From Alisma plantago-aquatica (taxonomy: Eukaryota; Streptophyta; Magnoliopsida; Alismatales; Alismataceae): 64,000 bases of DNA. The translations under genes and the position numbers were made by a program. Below the pieces are notes generated by a model, which was not told the DNA's origin, did not search any database, and saw only the letters and a program-made list of their open reading frames with translations. The stretch is taken from positions 239,808,558 to 239,872,557 of the forward strand of contig OY856409.1 of the NCBI GenBank assembly GCA_963693085.1, given 5' to 3'. Below are positions 23,395 to 33,745 of the stretch, piece after piece (position 1 is the first letter of the stretch; each line of letters starts with the position of its first letter).

Positions 23395-24775
23395 TTTTCC
23401 ATGAATAATGACTTTTGAGAACATATGGTAAAAAAAATGACTCATACTTGTTAAAAAAAATAACTTGCAAATGATCCTATGTATAGGGTGTTTTTCACAC
23501 CCGCATTGGTATTGTAACAATTGCTACCCTGCTGTAAATTTTTTGATCTTATTTACTCGATTAATATGTAAATCACATATCTCTCACCTGCGCTTGTCCC
23601 CCGATCTTCTGCCCATCAAAACCGATCAACAAACTCAGACGCTACAACTTGAGACAGCGGCAAAAAAGATTCCCACTCGTGTCATTAAGGGGACGTTTGG
23701 TTTCTTGTATCTAGCAGGATTGGATCATAATCCAAAACCCATGGGAAGAAAATTTATGTTTGTTTCATAGGAGCTGGATAATTACAGAAATCTGGTACTT
23801 TTTTCGTGTACAGAAATGAAGGAGACCACTTTCCATCTCAAAATCGTTGTACCGCAATGAAGCAGACCGGGGCTTCAGCCCTGCCTATGACAGCTACTAC
23901 TGGCTATGGTCCCCTCCGCTATCTGCGGTTGCAATGACCGGGGAGCTATACATGTTAGACTCAGCCGCTTCGGCCGCGTAAAAAGACTAGTCCTGACTTC
24001 CGTTGTGATCTGGACATGATGGAACCATGACGACTTATCTACGTAACCAAAGCTAAAGTTTTGTCTTTCTGCATTTCTCAAAACCTGAAATCCGTTTAAC
24101 TGGGATCAAGAAAATCCAGTAAATCTTAGAATCCAATTCAATCCTATAAACCAAACGTGCCCTAAGCATCTTTCTAGGCCGCACCACGTGGATAAAGGGT
24201 TTGTCGCCCATCACCGCTTCCAATCTGATAACTCCCATTTATGTCCGCCAGTGTCACGCCGCGCGTCACGACAAGTAGTTCTAACTTCCGACGCGCCCTG
24301 TTCAGTCAACCAAACTTTTGAGAACCTATGGTGAAAAGAAAAAAAAGTGGATCTAAGAACTTGTTAAAATAAAATAAGTAACATGCAAATGATCTTATAT
24401 ATAGGGTGTTTTCATGTTTACCTGGGTACAATAACATTTCTTACCTGCTGTAAAATATGTAGATCCTCTTTACCAGATTCACTTTTAAATCATGGATCTC
24501 TCACATCCACTGCACTTGGCCTCGGATCTTCTGTCCGTCAAACCAGCCAGCAAACTTAGACGCTACACATCGAGACACTAGCACGCAAGATTTCCGCTCT
24601 GTTACATTAAACCACCTTTCTGAACCACACCAGGGGGCTAAAGGGATCGTCACACATCACTGCTTTCAAACGGACAAGTCCCCCGTCTGCGTTTATCTAT
24701 TCCAGGGGCTCGGCATCACGTCACGTCGTCAGAACTGATACGCTTTGCTCACTCAACCGGAGTCCGGCTGCAGCC
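23395..24775. repeat. Diverged tandem duplication (two copies)
   Basis: Copy 1 (about 23395-24300, containing a MITE) and copy 2 (about 24330-24775) share phrases in the same order: ATATGGTxAAAA, GGGTGTTTT, ACCTGCTGTAAA, CGGATCTTCTG/CGATCTTCTG, AGACGCTACA and CACCAxGxGG. Divergence is considerable. It could be duplicated promoter or gene-flanking DNA, but no coding exon is recognisable in either. Confidence 0.65.
23689..24162. mobile_element. Tourist-type (PIF/Harbinger) MITE with TAA target duplication
   Basis: The left end GGGGACGTTTGGTTT and right end AAACCAAACGTGCCC are inverted repeats with one mismatch. Both are flanked by TAA (23686-23688 and 24163-24165). It is 474 bp and non-coding. 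The tandem paralogue at about 24600 has a single TAA (CATTAA followed by CACCTTTCT) where this copy is interrupted, so an empty site is present in the same window. Confidence 0.85.
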
Positions 24776-25401
24776 AACGTCTTCACAAAACAACCACCAA
24801 TCTCGAGAGCTTCATATCTCAAGTTGTCATCTCATATTTACAACTTTATTTGAATATTTGTCCTGCAGTGACATGTCAGTAATATAAGTTCAAAAATACA
24901 TTGTCAACAAAATAAACTTACTAACATTTGCATGCTCTGATTTTGAAGGTTCGGCAAAAAAAAGTTGGAGGTGTTGCATATCTGACTGTTTTCATTCCAT
25001 GCCATAAATTGACCCATGTAAGTAATGAGATCATTTGTGTGCCGATCAGTTGTGTGAAATTTTTGCTACTGACGCATGTAAGTACATATCCTATGTATAA
25101 AATGCCGGTAACCGTACACAAACGGCCCCTAAGAGTTGGCAAATGCCACGAACTTGTCTTGCCCATGAGGCATGCGGTGGTTAACCCACCAGTAAAGAGC
25201 TAGAGCATGACGGCGGACTTAAAGCTTATGATGGAATCTTTAAGGATGTCAGTCACAAATTAAGAACTTATTTGTTTGTTTCTTAAGTTGGCACAACAGA
25301 TGCACTCACCCTGGAGATCTTTGGTTAGCCGGCAGGTACCGTATCTTCAAGGACAGCGAGCGATCACTCCATCAGAAGAGATTGATGGTCCGACAACTTC
25401 T
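24776..25401. other. Region without a recognised gene
   Basis: Short overlapping ORFs on both strands at 24921-25203 have no recognisable domain. A run at about 25310-25400 translates to a plausible peptide but without supporting structure. Confidence 0.45.
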
Positions 25402-25404
25402 TTA

Positions 25405-25422
25405 GCCCCTGTTTGGTTCGGG
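25405..25422 (+). repeat. Left terminal inverted repeat of PIF/Harbinger
   Basis: GCCCCTGTTTGGTTCGGG, exact complement of 38131-38148, preceded by TTA. Confidence 0.92.
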
Positions 25423-25547
25423 GCTGGCTTTATGCAAGCCAGTCTGTCTTAGACGAGTTTAGGCCTGTTGGAGTCTGATTCTGTTTAGCAAACCAGTCTG
25501 ATTCTATTTGACAAACCAGTCTCATTCTGGGGGGCTGGAACCATGAA

Positions 25548-26135
25548 TCGAGCTAAACATATTTGAAATTTGTCATCACTTTTTGAGGGATCGTATCTCC
25601 AAGAATTATGTTTCCCTTCATCATGTTGATACGGAAGATCAATTGGTTGATATTTTTACAAAACCGCTTCCACTAGACCAATTTAACAAAATTAGGAAGC
25701 AATTGATTATCACTCCTTTGGAAGATGTTTTCTTTGATATTTGTGCTTCTTAAACAAAAACTTTTACTTGCATCATTTTGGCTTTTAATGGACATCTTTT
25801 TCATTGGATTTGATGGGACATCTAATTAGGGGGGGGGTTCTTAAACGGATATCTTTTTGAAATGACAAAGGGGGAGAAATACATATAAAACTTAGTATTT
25901 ATGCAAAACTCAATTAATGAGTTTCATAAACAAACTCTTGGCTTTACATTGAAAGTTGCTATATTCCCTAGAGAATTGGATTTCATGTTCCATAATTCAT
26001 GGGGAATAATAAGCACACATTTTATAAGCAAGAGAAAAAGCTACGAAAGGTAATCTTAAGGTATGAAACTCATATGTTTTATATTTCCTTCATTTATATT
26101 TTGGAAATGTTTGTCATCTTCAAAAGGGGGGAGAT
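25548..26135 (+). pseudogene. 3' tail of a Copia internal region (end of RNase H to polypurine tract)
   Basis: From the phrase GAGCTAAACATATTTGAAAT the DNA matches the end of the Copia RNase H gene and 3' non-coding DNA seen again at 29165-29570. It ends in the polypurine tract AAAAGGGGGGAGAT before the LTR at 26136. Only this tail is present; its left end is joined abruptly to Harbinger subterminal DNA. It preserves the 3' untranslated segment (about 25950-26130) that both arms of the foldback lack. Its RNase H part starts at the residues following the usual RAKHI motif. Confidence 0.75.
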
Positions 26136-27555
26136 TGTTGGATAAATGGACATCTAAAAATCCCTTTATTTTGATTATGACAAATATTTCATTCTTATTG
26201 ATCTAACGAGCTACTTGAGTGTGCAGGAACAAGGCGGATGACAAAGTACTAGGGAAATCCATATGCTTACATATTTATATTTTCATGAAATGTAATCGCT
26301 TTGTAAAAACTTGTACAAATATATAATGTACAAGTACTTAGATTTCATGTAAATCAAGCGTTAGATCTTCCCTAGCTAAACACCACATTTAGATAAGTCA
26401 TCCCCTTCAAATAGGATCACATATGCACACTCATACATATAATTAGTACCTAAATTGAAACATTGAAACAGGATCAATCTCGGTCGACCAACTCCTCGAC
26501 CGAGACACTCTCGGTCGACAATCTTCTCGACCGAGAAAGATCCAAAGTAGTCGTTAGACACAACTGACAAGGTAGTTGGCAGTTGGAGATAAACGTTGCA
26601 AAACACTTGATTCAGAGAGCCTGTCGGTCGACAAGAGTTTGACCGAGTAGGTGTCTCGGTCGACCATTCCTCGACCGAGATAAACTCTGATAGCAACTGC
26701 AGAGTAAATTAATTAGCCGTTGCTAAATCAACAAACTTGTACCTAACGGCTAGTTAAGCACTTAGAAACCCCTAGAAGTTGTCTAGAACGTCCTTAAGCA
26801 TCCTTAGGGCATTCCTATAAATAGTACAAGCCATAGGACACTCAAACACACTTGTTACACTTGAGAAATCCTTGAGCATACTTTGAGCAATCTGTTTGTG
26901 ATCAAATTGAGCATTGTGACAATTGGCTACTTCCTTCCTTAGCTCAAAATTCGTATCCTATAGGCTAGCATCTCCTATCCACTGTCATTACAATTCCATA
27001 CACTTTGGTTAGGAGATCTATACGCTTGATCTAGGCAAATCAAGCCTTGGGCTACAAAAGGATAAGTTGTAATTTCCTTTTTCTTTCTTGTTCCCTGTTA
27101 TTGTTTGTACTCTCCTTGCTACTCCTAGGTTGGAGGCTGCGGATTGGAGAGGGTGGAGATCTTCTTGGCGAAGAAGGTGACCTTGAGCTACTTCAAGAAG
27201 GCTGGTGCAATGGGAGGTTACTTCTAGAGAGGAAGGCTACTTCAAGGGGGAGCTTGGAGTTACTTCAAGAAGGCTACCTCAAGTTGGTGCATATACTTCG
27301 AGTGAAGGCTGTTCAAGGGGTGTAAAGGAAAGTATTGTATTTTGTATAAATCCTTGTGAAGGTAATAAAATATATACTTTCAAATCTCGGTTGGGTAAGC
27401 AACCGGGTAGTGGACTGACAACTTTAGTATTTGCTAAAGTTGGAACCACTCTAAACACCTATCTCCTTCTTCCAATTTCAATTGTGGTTGTTTGAGTTCA
27501 ATAATTGTTAAAATTGATTTTAAAACTCTATTCACCCCCCCTCTAGTGTTTTTCA
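26136..27555 (+). repeat. Copia (SIRE-like) LTR, left copy
   Basis: Starts TGTTGGATAAATGG after a polypurine tract and ends CTCTAGTGTTTTTCA before the primer site. Contains four CTCGGTCGAC..GTCGACCGAG-type palindromic pairs (26475-26690) and a TATA box CTATAAATAG (about 26815). It is 1420 bp long, against 1397 bp in the mirrored copy. Confidence 0.9.
26475..26690. repeat. CTCGGTCGACCGAG-type palindrome array in the Copia LTR
   Basis: Repeated TCTCGGTCGAC and CTCGACCGAGA half-sites in pairs separated by about 10 bp. The mirrored array lies at about 32500-32690. These are the third motif type of CG-centred palindromes in LTRs of this window. Confidence 0.85.
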
Positions 27556-27557
27556 AT

Positions 27558-27569
27558 TGGTATCAGAGC
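27558..27569 (+). promoter_or_regulatory. Primer binding site (tRNA-iMet), left arm
   Basis: TGGTATCAGAGC, perfect, two bases after the LTR. Confidence 0.92.
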
Positions 27570-27602
27570 AGGCTTCAAGGAACCCTAACAAGGTCTTGAA
27601 GA

Positions 27603-28850
27603 ATGGGTGACGGAGTGCTCAACAACCTTAACCTTGAAGGGACACTTGTTGCTAGACCTCCAGCGTTCGATGGAACAAACTACCAATATTGGAAGAGAAG
27701 AATGCAGTTCTACTTCCAAGGCATCAATTGGGACCTATGGAGGATGGTGTCAACCCCATATGAGCTTCCTCAAACTCAATTTGTGGAATGGGATGCAAAT
27801 ACGGTAAAGATGGCCCAAATGAATGCTAAAGCTGTAAGCATTTTATACTGTTCAATTTCAGTAGGAGAATTTAATAGGATATCTAACTGTGACACAGCCT
27901 ATGATATTTGGCATAGACTATCCATAACTTATGAAGGTACAGTCCAAGTCAAAAATTCCAAAATTAGCATGCTTAAACAAAAGTTTGAACACTTTCGTAT
28001 GGATCCTAATGAATCTATTAGTGAAATGTTTGCAAAATTCTCTTCTATTGTTAATGGTTTAAATGCCCTAGGAAAACCTGTCCTTGAAGAAGATCAGGTA
28101 TCAAAAATCCTTCGATCACTTCCTCCTAAATATAAGCCAAAGGTGACAGCCATTGAAGAAGCTAATGACCTCACTCGACTGAAAATGGAGCAACTTATTG
28201 GCAACCTAGAAGCTCATGAAGCAACCCTAGAAGAGGAAGAAAGAATAGCACGTGAACATCAGCAAGGAAAGAAGAAGGATGTGGCTCTAAAAGCTTCAAA
28301 GATTGTCACACCAGAAAGTGAGGAGTCAAGTGAAGAAGAAGGAGAAGAAGCCTTGATTTTCAATGGTGCTTTGAATGTGGGAAGAAAGGACATCTCAAAA
28401 ATGAATGTCCTAAAGAAAAGAAAGGAAAGAAAAGCTCATACAAGAAGAAGGGAGAAAAAGCCTATAAAGCTGCATGGGATGAGTGAAGTGACAGTGAAAG
28501 CGGAGAAGAAAATGTGGAATGTTTAATGGCAAGGGAAGATGATGAAAACTCTCAAGAGGAATGGGTGGTTGACAGTGGATGTTCCAAACATATGACCGGG
28601 AACAAGGATGCATTTCAAACCTTTGAAGAAAAGAAAAGTGGCACAGTCACTTTTGGAGACAATGGTAAAGGCAAAATCGTTGGAATAGGTAATGTTGGTA
28701 CAAACCTCGAAATAAAGAATGTTCTACTTGTAGATGGTTTGCACCATAATTTGATAAGTGTTAGTCAATTATGTGATAGTGGTTATGACGTTTTATTTAA
28801 CAAAACTTGTTGCAAGTTATTAATAGAAAACACTACAAATGTTGTTTATG
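27603..28850 (+). pseudogene. Copia gag-protease, left arm of the foldback
   Basis: Gag starts MGDGVLNNLNLEGTL and contains a UBN2-type capsid region (about residues 15-200: FDGTNYQYWKRRMQ, FEHFRMDPNESISEMFAKF). A frame change in the acidic GAA/GAG-rich run near 28345 puts the CCHC zinc knuckle (CFECGKKGHLKNEC, 28367-28408) in a different frame. A TGA at 28484-28486 follows; the right arm has TCA there. The protease then begins with WVVDSGCSKHMTG (DSG active site, about 28570). It breaks off after CKLLIENTTNVV, where sequence jumps into RNase H. Integrase and reverse transcriptase are absent. Confidence 0.85.
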
Positions 28851-29372
28851 GTATCCAAAAGGACAATCCTTGGATTTTAAAGCTTATACTGATGCGGATT
28901 ATGTTGGTTGTCGACTTGATCGCAAGAGTACTAATGGTGATTGTTTCTTGTTAGGAAGAGCTTTAGTATCTTGGTTTAGCAAGAAACAAAATACGGTTGC
29001 CCTATCTACAACTGAAGCTGAATATATGGCAGCTGGATCTTGTTGTGCTCAAGTGCTTTATATGCAACAAGTGTTAAACGATTATGGTTTTACTCTTTCA
29101 TCTACGCCTATTTTTTGTGACAACACGAGCGCTATAAACTTAGCACACAATCATATTTTACACAGCCGAGCTAAACATATTTGAAATTCGTCATCACTTT
29201 TTGAGGGATCATATCTCCAAGAATCATGTTTCCCTTCATCATGTTGATACGGAAGATCCATTGGCTGATATTTTTACAAAACCGCTTCCACTAGACCAAT
29301 TTAACAAAATTAGGAAGCAATTGCTTATCACTCCTTTGGAAGATGTTTTCTTTGATATTTGTGCTTCTTAAA
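28838..29372 (+). pseudogene. Copia RNase H fragment, left arm
   Basis: After the internal deletion the frame reads LWYPKGQSLDFKAYTDADY. It continues through the RNase H core (ALSTTEAEYMA, IFCDNTSAINLAHN, RAKHI) and a tail with DIFTKPL motifs broken by a frameshift near 29180. RNase H removes the RNA template during reverse transcription; here the rest of the enzyme is missing. The deletion joins two sites that both read GTTTATGG-like sequence, suggesting template switching at short homology. Confidence 0.85.
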
Positions 29373-29587
29373 CAAAAACTTTTACTTGCATCATTTTGGC
29401 TTTTAATGGACATCTTTTTCATTGGATTTGATGGGACATCTAATTAAGGGTGAGTTTTTTTTAAACGGATATCTTTTTGAAATGACAAAGGGGGAGAAAT
29501 ACATATAAAACTTAGTATTTATGCAAAACTCAATTAATGAGTTTCATAAACAAACTCTTGGCTTTACATTAAAATGTGTGCTTATTA
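29372..29587 (+). other. 3' non-coding part of the left arm, up to the fold axis
   Basis: Matches 25760-25960 of the tail copy and then stops short. About 180 bp of the original 3' region, the polypurine tract and the 3' LTR are missing at the axis. Confidence 0.75.
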
Positions 29588-30002
29588 TTCCCCATGAATT
29601 AATAAGCACACATTTTAATGTAAAGCCAAGAGTTTGTTTATGAAACTCATTAATTGAGTTTTGCATAAATACTAAGTTTTATATGTATTTCTCCCCCTTT
29701 GTCATTTCAAAAAGATATCCATTTAAGAAAAACTCCCCCTTAATTAGATGTCCCATCAAATCCAATGAAAAAGATGTCCATTAAAAGCCAAAATGATGCA
29801 AGTAAAAGTTTTTGTTTAAGAAGCACAAATATCAAAGAAAACATCTTCCAAAGGAGTGATAAGCAATTGCTTCCTAATTTTGTTAAATTGGTCTACTGGA
29901 AGCGGTTTTGTAAAAATATCAGCCAATTGATCTTCCGTATCAACATGATGAAGGGAAACATGATTCTTGGAGATATGATCCCTCAAAAAGTGATGACGAA
30001 TT

Positions 30003-30340
30003 TCAAATATGTTTAGCTCGGCTGTGTAAAATAGGATTGTGTGCTAAGTTTATAGTGCTCGTGTTGTCACAAAAAATAGGCGTAGATGAAAGAGTAAAAC
30101 CATAATCGTTTAACACTTGTTGCATATAAAGCACTTGAGCACAACAAGATCCGGCTGCCATATATTCAGCTTCAGTTGTAGATAGGGCAACCGTATTTTG
30201 TTTCTTGCTAAACCAAGATACTAAAGCTCTTCCTAACAAGAAACAGCCACCACTAGTACTCTTGCGATCAAGTTGACAACCAGCATAATCCGCATCAGTA
30301 TAAGCTTTAAAATCCAAGGATTGTCCTTTTGGATACCATA
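30003..30340 (-). pseudogene. Copia RNase H fragment, right arm
   Basis: Mirror of 28838-29184, with the same junction to the protease remnant. It retains DADYAGCQLDRKSTSGG and IFCDNTSTINLAHNPILHS. Individual residue differences from the left arm show independent mutation after duplication. Confidence 0.85.
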
Positions 30341-31584
30341 AACAACATTTGTAGTGTTTTCTATTAATAACTTGCAACAGGTTTTGTTAAATAAAACGTC
30401 ATAACCACTATCACATAATTGACTAACACTTATCAAATTATGGTGCAAACCATCTACAAGTAGAACATTCTTTATTTCTAGGTTTGTACCAACATTACCT
30501 ATTCCAACGATTTTGCCTTTACCATTGTCTCCAAAAGTGATTGTGCCACTTTTCTTTTCTTCAAAGGTTTGAAATGCATCCTTGTTCCCGGTCATATGTT
30601 TGGAACATCCACTGTCAACCACACATTCCTCTTGAGAGTTTTCATCATCTTCCCTTGCCATTAAACATTCCACCTTTTCTTCTCCGCTTTCACTGTCACT
30701 TGACTCGTCCCATGCAGCTTTATAGGCTTTTTCTCCCTTCTTCTTGTATGAGCTTTTCTTTCCTTTCTTTGCTTTAGGACATTCATTTTTGAGATGTCCT
30801 TTCTTCCCACATTCAAAGCACCATTGACAATCAAGGCTTCTTCTCCTTCTTCTTCACTTGACTCCTCACTTTCTGGTGTGACGATCTTTGAAGCTTTTAG
30901 AGCCACATCCTTCTTCTTTCCTTGCTGATGTTCACGTGCTATTCTTTCTTCCTCTTCTAGGGTTGCTTCATGAGCTTCTAGGTTGCCAATAAGTTGCTCC
31001 ATTTTTAGTCGAGTGAGGTCATTAGCTTCTTCAATAGCTGTCACCTTTAGCTTATATTTAGGAGGAAGTGATCGAAGGATTTTTGATACCTGATCTTCTT
31101 CAAGGACAGGTTTTCCTAGGGCATTTAAACCATTAACAATAGAAGAGAATTTTGCAAACATTTCACTAATAGATTCATTAGGATCCATACGAAAGTGTTC
31201 AAACTTTTGTTTAAGCATGCTAATTTTGGAATTTTTGACTTGGACTGTACCTTCATAAGTTATGGATAGTCTATGCCAAATATCATAGGCTGTGTCACAG
31301 TTAGATATCCTATTAAATTCTCCTACTGAAATTGAACAGTATAAAATGCTTACAGCTTTAGCATTCATTTGGGCCATCTTTACCGTATTTGCATCCCATT
31401 CCACAAATTGAGTTTGAGGAAGCTCATATGGGGTTGACACCATCCTCCATAGGTCCCAATTGATGCCTTGGAAGTAGAACTGCATTCTTCTCTTCCAATA
31501 TTGGTAGTTTGTTCCATCGAACGCTGGAGGTCTAGCAACAAGTGTCCCTTCAAGGTTAAGGTTGTTGAGAACTCCGTCACCCAT
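30330..31584 (-). pseudogene. Copia gag-protease, right arm of the foldback
   Basis: Mirror of the left-arm gene. The gag start (31584), UBN2-type capsid region, acidic-run frameshift and CCHC knuckle are the same. It lacks the TGA of the left arm (here GACGAGTCAAGTGAC encodes DESSD). It is therefore the better preserved arm. The protease reads CVVDSGCSKHMTG. The common frameshift shows that the progenitor was already defective in gag. Confidence 0.85.
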
Positions 31585-31617
31585 TCTTCAAGACCTTGTT
31601 AGGGTTCCTTGAAGCCA

Positions 31618-31629
31618 GCTCTGATACCA
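31618..31629 (-). promoter_or_regulatory. Primer binding site (tRNA-iMet), right arm
   Basis: Complement of TGGTATCAGAGC, two bases from the LTR end at 31632. Confidence 0.92.
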
Positions 31630-31631
31630 AT

Positions 31632-33028
31632 TGAAAAACACTAGAGGGGGGGTGAATAGAGTTTTAAAATCAATTTTAACAATTATTGAACTCAAACAAC
31701 CACAATTGAAATTGGAAGAAGGAGACAGGTGTTTAGAGTGGTTCCAACTTTAGCAAATACGAAAGTTTTCAGTCCACTACCCGGTTGCTTACCCAACCGG
31801 GATTTGAAAGTATATATTTTATTACCTTCACAAGGATTTATACAAAATACAATAATTTCTTTTACACCCCTTGAACAGCCTTCACTCGAAGTAGATGCAC
31901 CAACTTGAGGTAGCCTTCTTGAAGTAACTCCAAGCTCCCCCTTGAAGTAGCCTTCCTCTCTAGAAGTAACCTCCCGTTGCACCAGCCTTCTTGAAGTAGC
32001 TCAAGGTCACCTTCTTCGCCAAGAAGATCTCCACCCTCTCCAATCCGCAGCCTCCAACCTAGGAGTAGCAAGGAGAGTACAAACAATAACAGGGAACAAG
32101 AAAGAAAAAGGAAATTACAACTTATCCTTTTGTAGCCCAAGGCTTGATTTGCCTAGATCAAGCGTATAGATCTCCTAACCAAAGTGTATGGAATTGTAAT
32201 GACAGTGGATAGGAGATGCTATCCTATAGGACACGAATTTTGAGCTAAAGAAGGAAGTAGCCAATTGTCACAATGCTCAATTTGATCACAAACAGATTGC
32301 TCAAAGTATGCTCAAGGATTTCTCAAGTGTAACAAGTGTGTTTGAGTGTCCTATGGCTTGTCCTATTTATAGGAATGGCCTAAGGATGCTTAAGGACGTT
32401 CTAGACAACTTCTAGGGGTTTCTAAGTGCTTAACTAGCCGTTAGGTACAAGTTTGTTGCTTTAGCAACGGCTAATTAATTTACTCTGCAGTTGCTGTCAG
32501 AGTTTATCTCGGTCGAAGAATGGTCGACCGAGACACCTACTCAGTCGAACTCTTGTCGGCCGACAGGCTCTCTGAATCAAGTGTTTTGCAACGTTGTCAG
32601 TTGTGTCTAACGGCTACTTTGGATCTTTCTCGGTCGAGAAGATTGTCGACTGAGAGTGTCTCGGTCGAGGAGTTGGTCGACCGAGATTGATCCTGTTTCA
32701 ATGTTTCAATTTAGGTACTAATTATATGTATGAGTGTGCATATGTGATCCTATTTGAAGGGGATGACTTATCTAAATGTGGTGTTTAGCTAGGGAAGATC
32801 TAACGCTTGATTTACATGAAATCTAAGTACTTGTACATTATATATTTGTACAAGTTTTTACAAAGCGATTACATTTCATGAAAATATAAATATGTAAGCA
32901 TATGGATTTCCCTAGTACTTTGTCATCCGCCTTGTTCCTGCACACTCAAGTAGCTCGTTAGATCAATAAGAATGAAATGTTTGTCATAATCAAAACAAAG
33001 GGATTTTTAGATGTCCATTTAGCCAACA
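31632..33028 (-). repeat. Copia (SIRE-like) LTR, right copy
   Basis: On the minus strand it starts TGTTGGCTAAATGGAC at 33028 and ends at 31632. The TATA box lies at about 32362-32371. Its outer end abuts the Harbinger nuclease reading frame directly. Confidence 0.92.
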
Positions 33029-33525
33029 GTTGCGGTTTGCATGACAATGTAGTCATGGGTCAACGCACAAACAGCGTCCAAGACTTCATTGAACTTTCTA
33101 CTAATGGTCTCACCGGAGTGAATGTAGTCCTCCGCCAAAGTACGATTTGTGTGTCCATGGCCAACCATCTGCAGGAAATAGCAGACTGCCTCAACTGAGG
33201 TGACGCCTCTACTACCTCGCAAGAAGCCACGACTCTCAAGCTTGTCGACAAGGGCCATTATAGTTTTTGGACGCATCTGATATAGGTCATAAGCCCTTTG
33301 TTCGTGACCGGTCAATATTTCTAAGACCTTTATGTGGCCACTCTTGATGCTAACAGACCTAGGGATATGAGGTGGTGTGGAGGCATCTACGTCTATTGCG
33401 TCCATGATTGAGTATGCAATAGAGTCAGCAATTAAATCACCAACGTGAATCACTGGCCACAACAAGGTATCTAATAAAAGGTTGTTGAGCATGTCATGTG
33501 TTTGCGGTTGATCATTGGCAGACAT
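33029..33525 (-). pseudogene. HARBI1-type transposase nuclease, N-terminal part, cut by Copia
   Basis: This is the start of the PIF/Harbinger transposase, a DDE nuclease that works with the SANT protein. I take M at 33525 (MSANDQPQTHD) as the start, because the upstream 32 residues of the open frame are hydrophobic and unlike the family. Visible family features are the helix-turn-helix region LTGHEQRAYDLYQMRPKTIM, SRGVTSVEAVCYFLQMVGHG and SGETISRKFNEVLDAV. The frame is open to HDYIVMQTA, where the Copia LTR begins (33028). The DDE catalytic domain that should follow is not found on the other side of the Copia DNA, so the gene is dead. An intergenic gap of 220 bp separates it from the SANT gene. 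Confidence 0.88.
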
Positions 33526-33745
33526 GATGCCTACATGTACAATGAAAACAACAACATAATAACTGCTACAACATAAGACAATCCAATTCACGTGCAAAAA
33601 ATAAATTATTACAACACTCAATCAAATGAAATTGTACGGATATGTAATGTGTGTGCGGAAAATAAATTATTACAACAGTCAATCAAATGTAAATATTTGG
33701 ATGGAAAATAATTAACATCAAATGCATACGAAATAAACCGTGCAA

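Larger units (their letters stand above)
26136..33028. repeat. Head-to-head Copia foldback, ~3.4-kb arms, 12-nt loop
   Basis: Arm 26136-29587 (LTR, primer site, gag, protease, partial RNase H, plus strand) is mirrored by 29600-33028 in reverse order. The axis lies near 29593.5. The central bases AAAATGTGTGCTTATTA and TAATAAGCACACATTTT pair around a 12-nt loop. The arms differ by scattered substitutions and a 23-bp net length difference, all inside the LTR. Both carry the same internal deletion of integrase and reverse transcriptase and the same gag frameshift, so these changes predate the inverted duplication. Both LTR promoters point to the centre. Confidence 0.93.

Noticed and set aside
25300..25404. 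Plausible peptide (DLWLAGRYRIFKDSERS) as a host exon
   Set aside because: No start, splice sites or family recognised, and only about 30 codons long.
33526..33621. 32-residue hydrophobic N-terminal extension of the nuclease ORF
   Set aside because: Unlike the PIF/Harbinger family start; the internal ATG at 33525 fits better.
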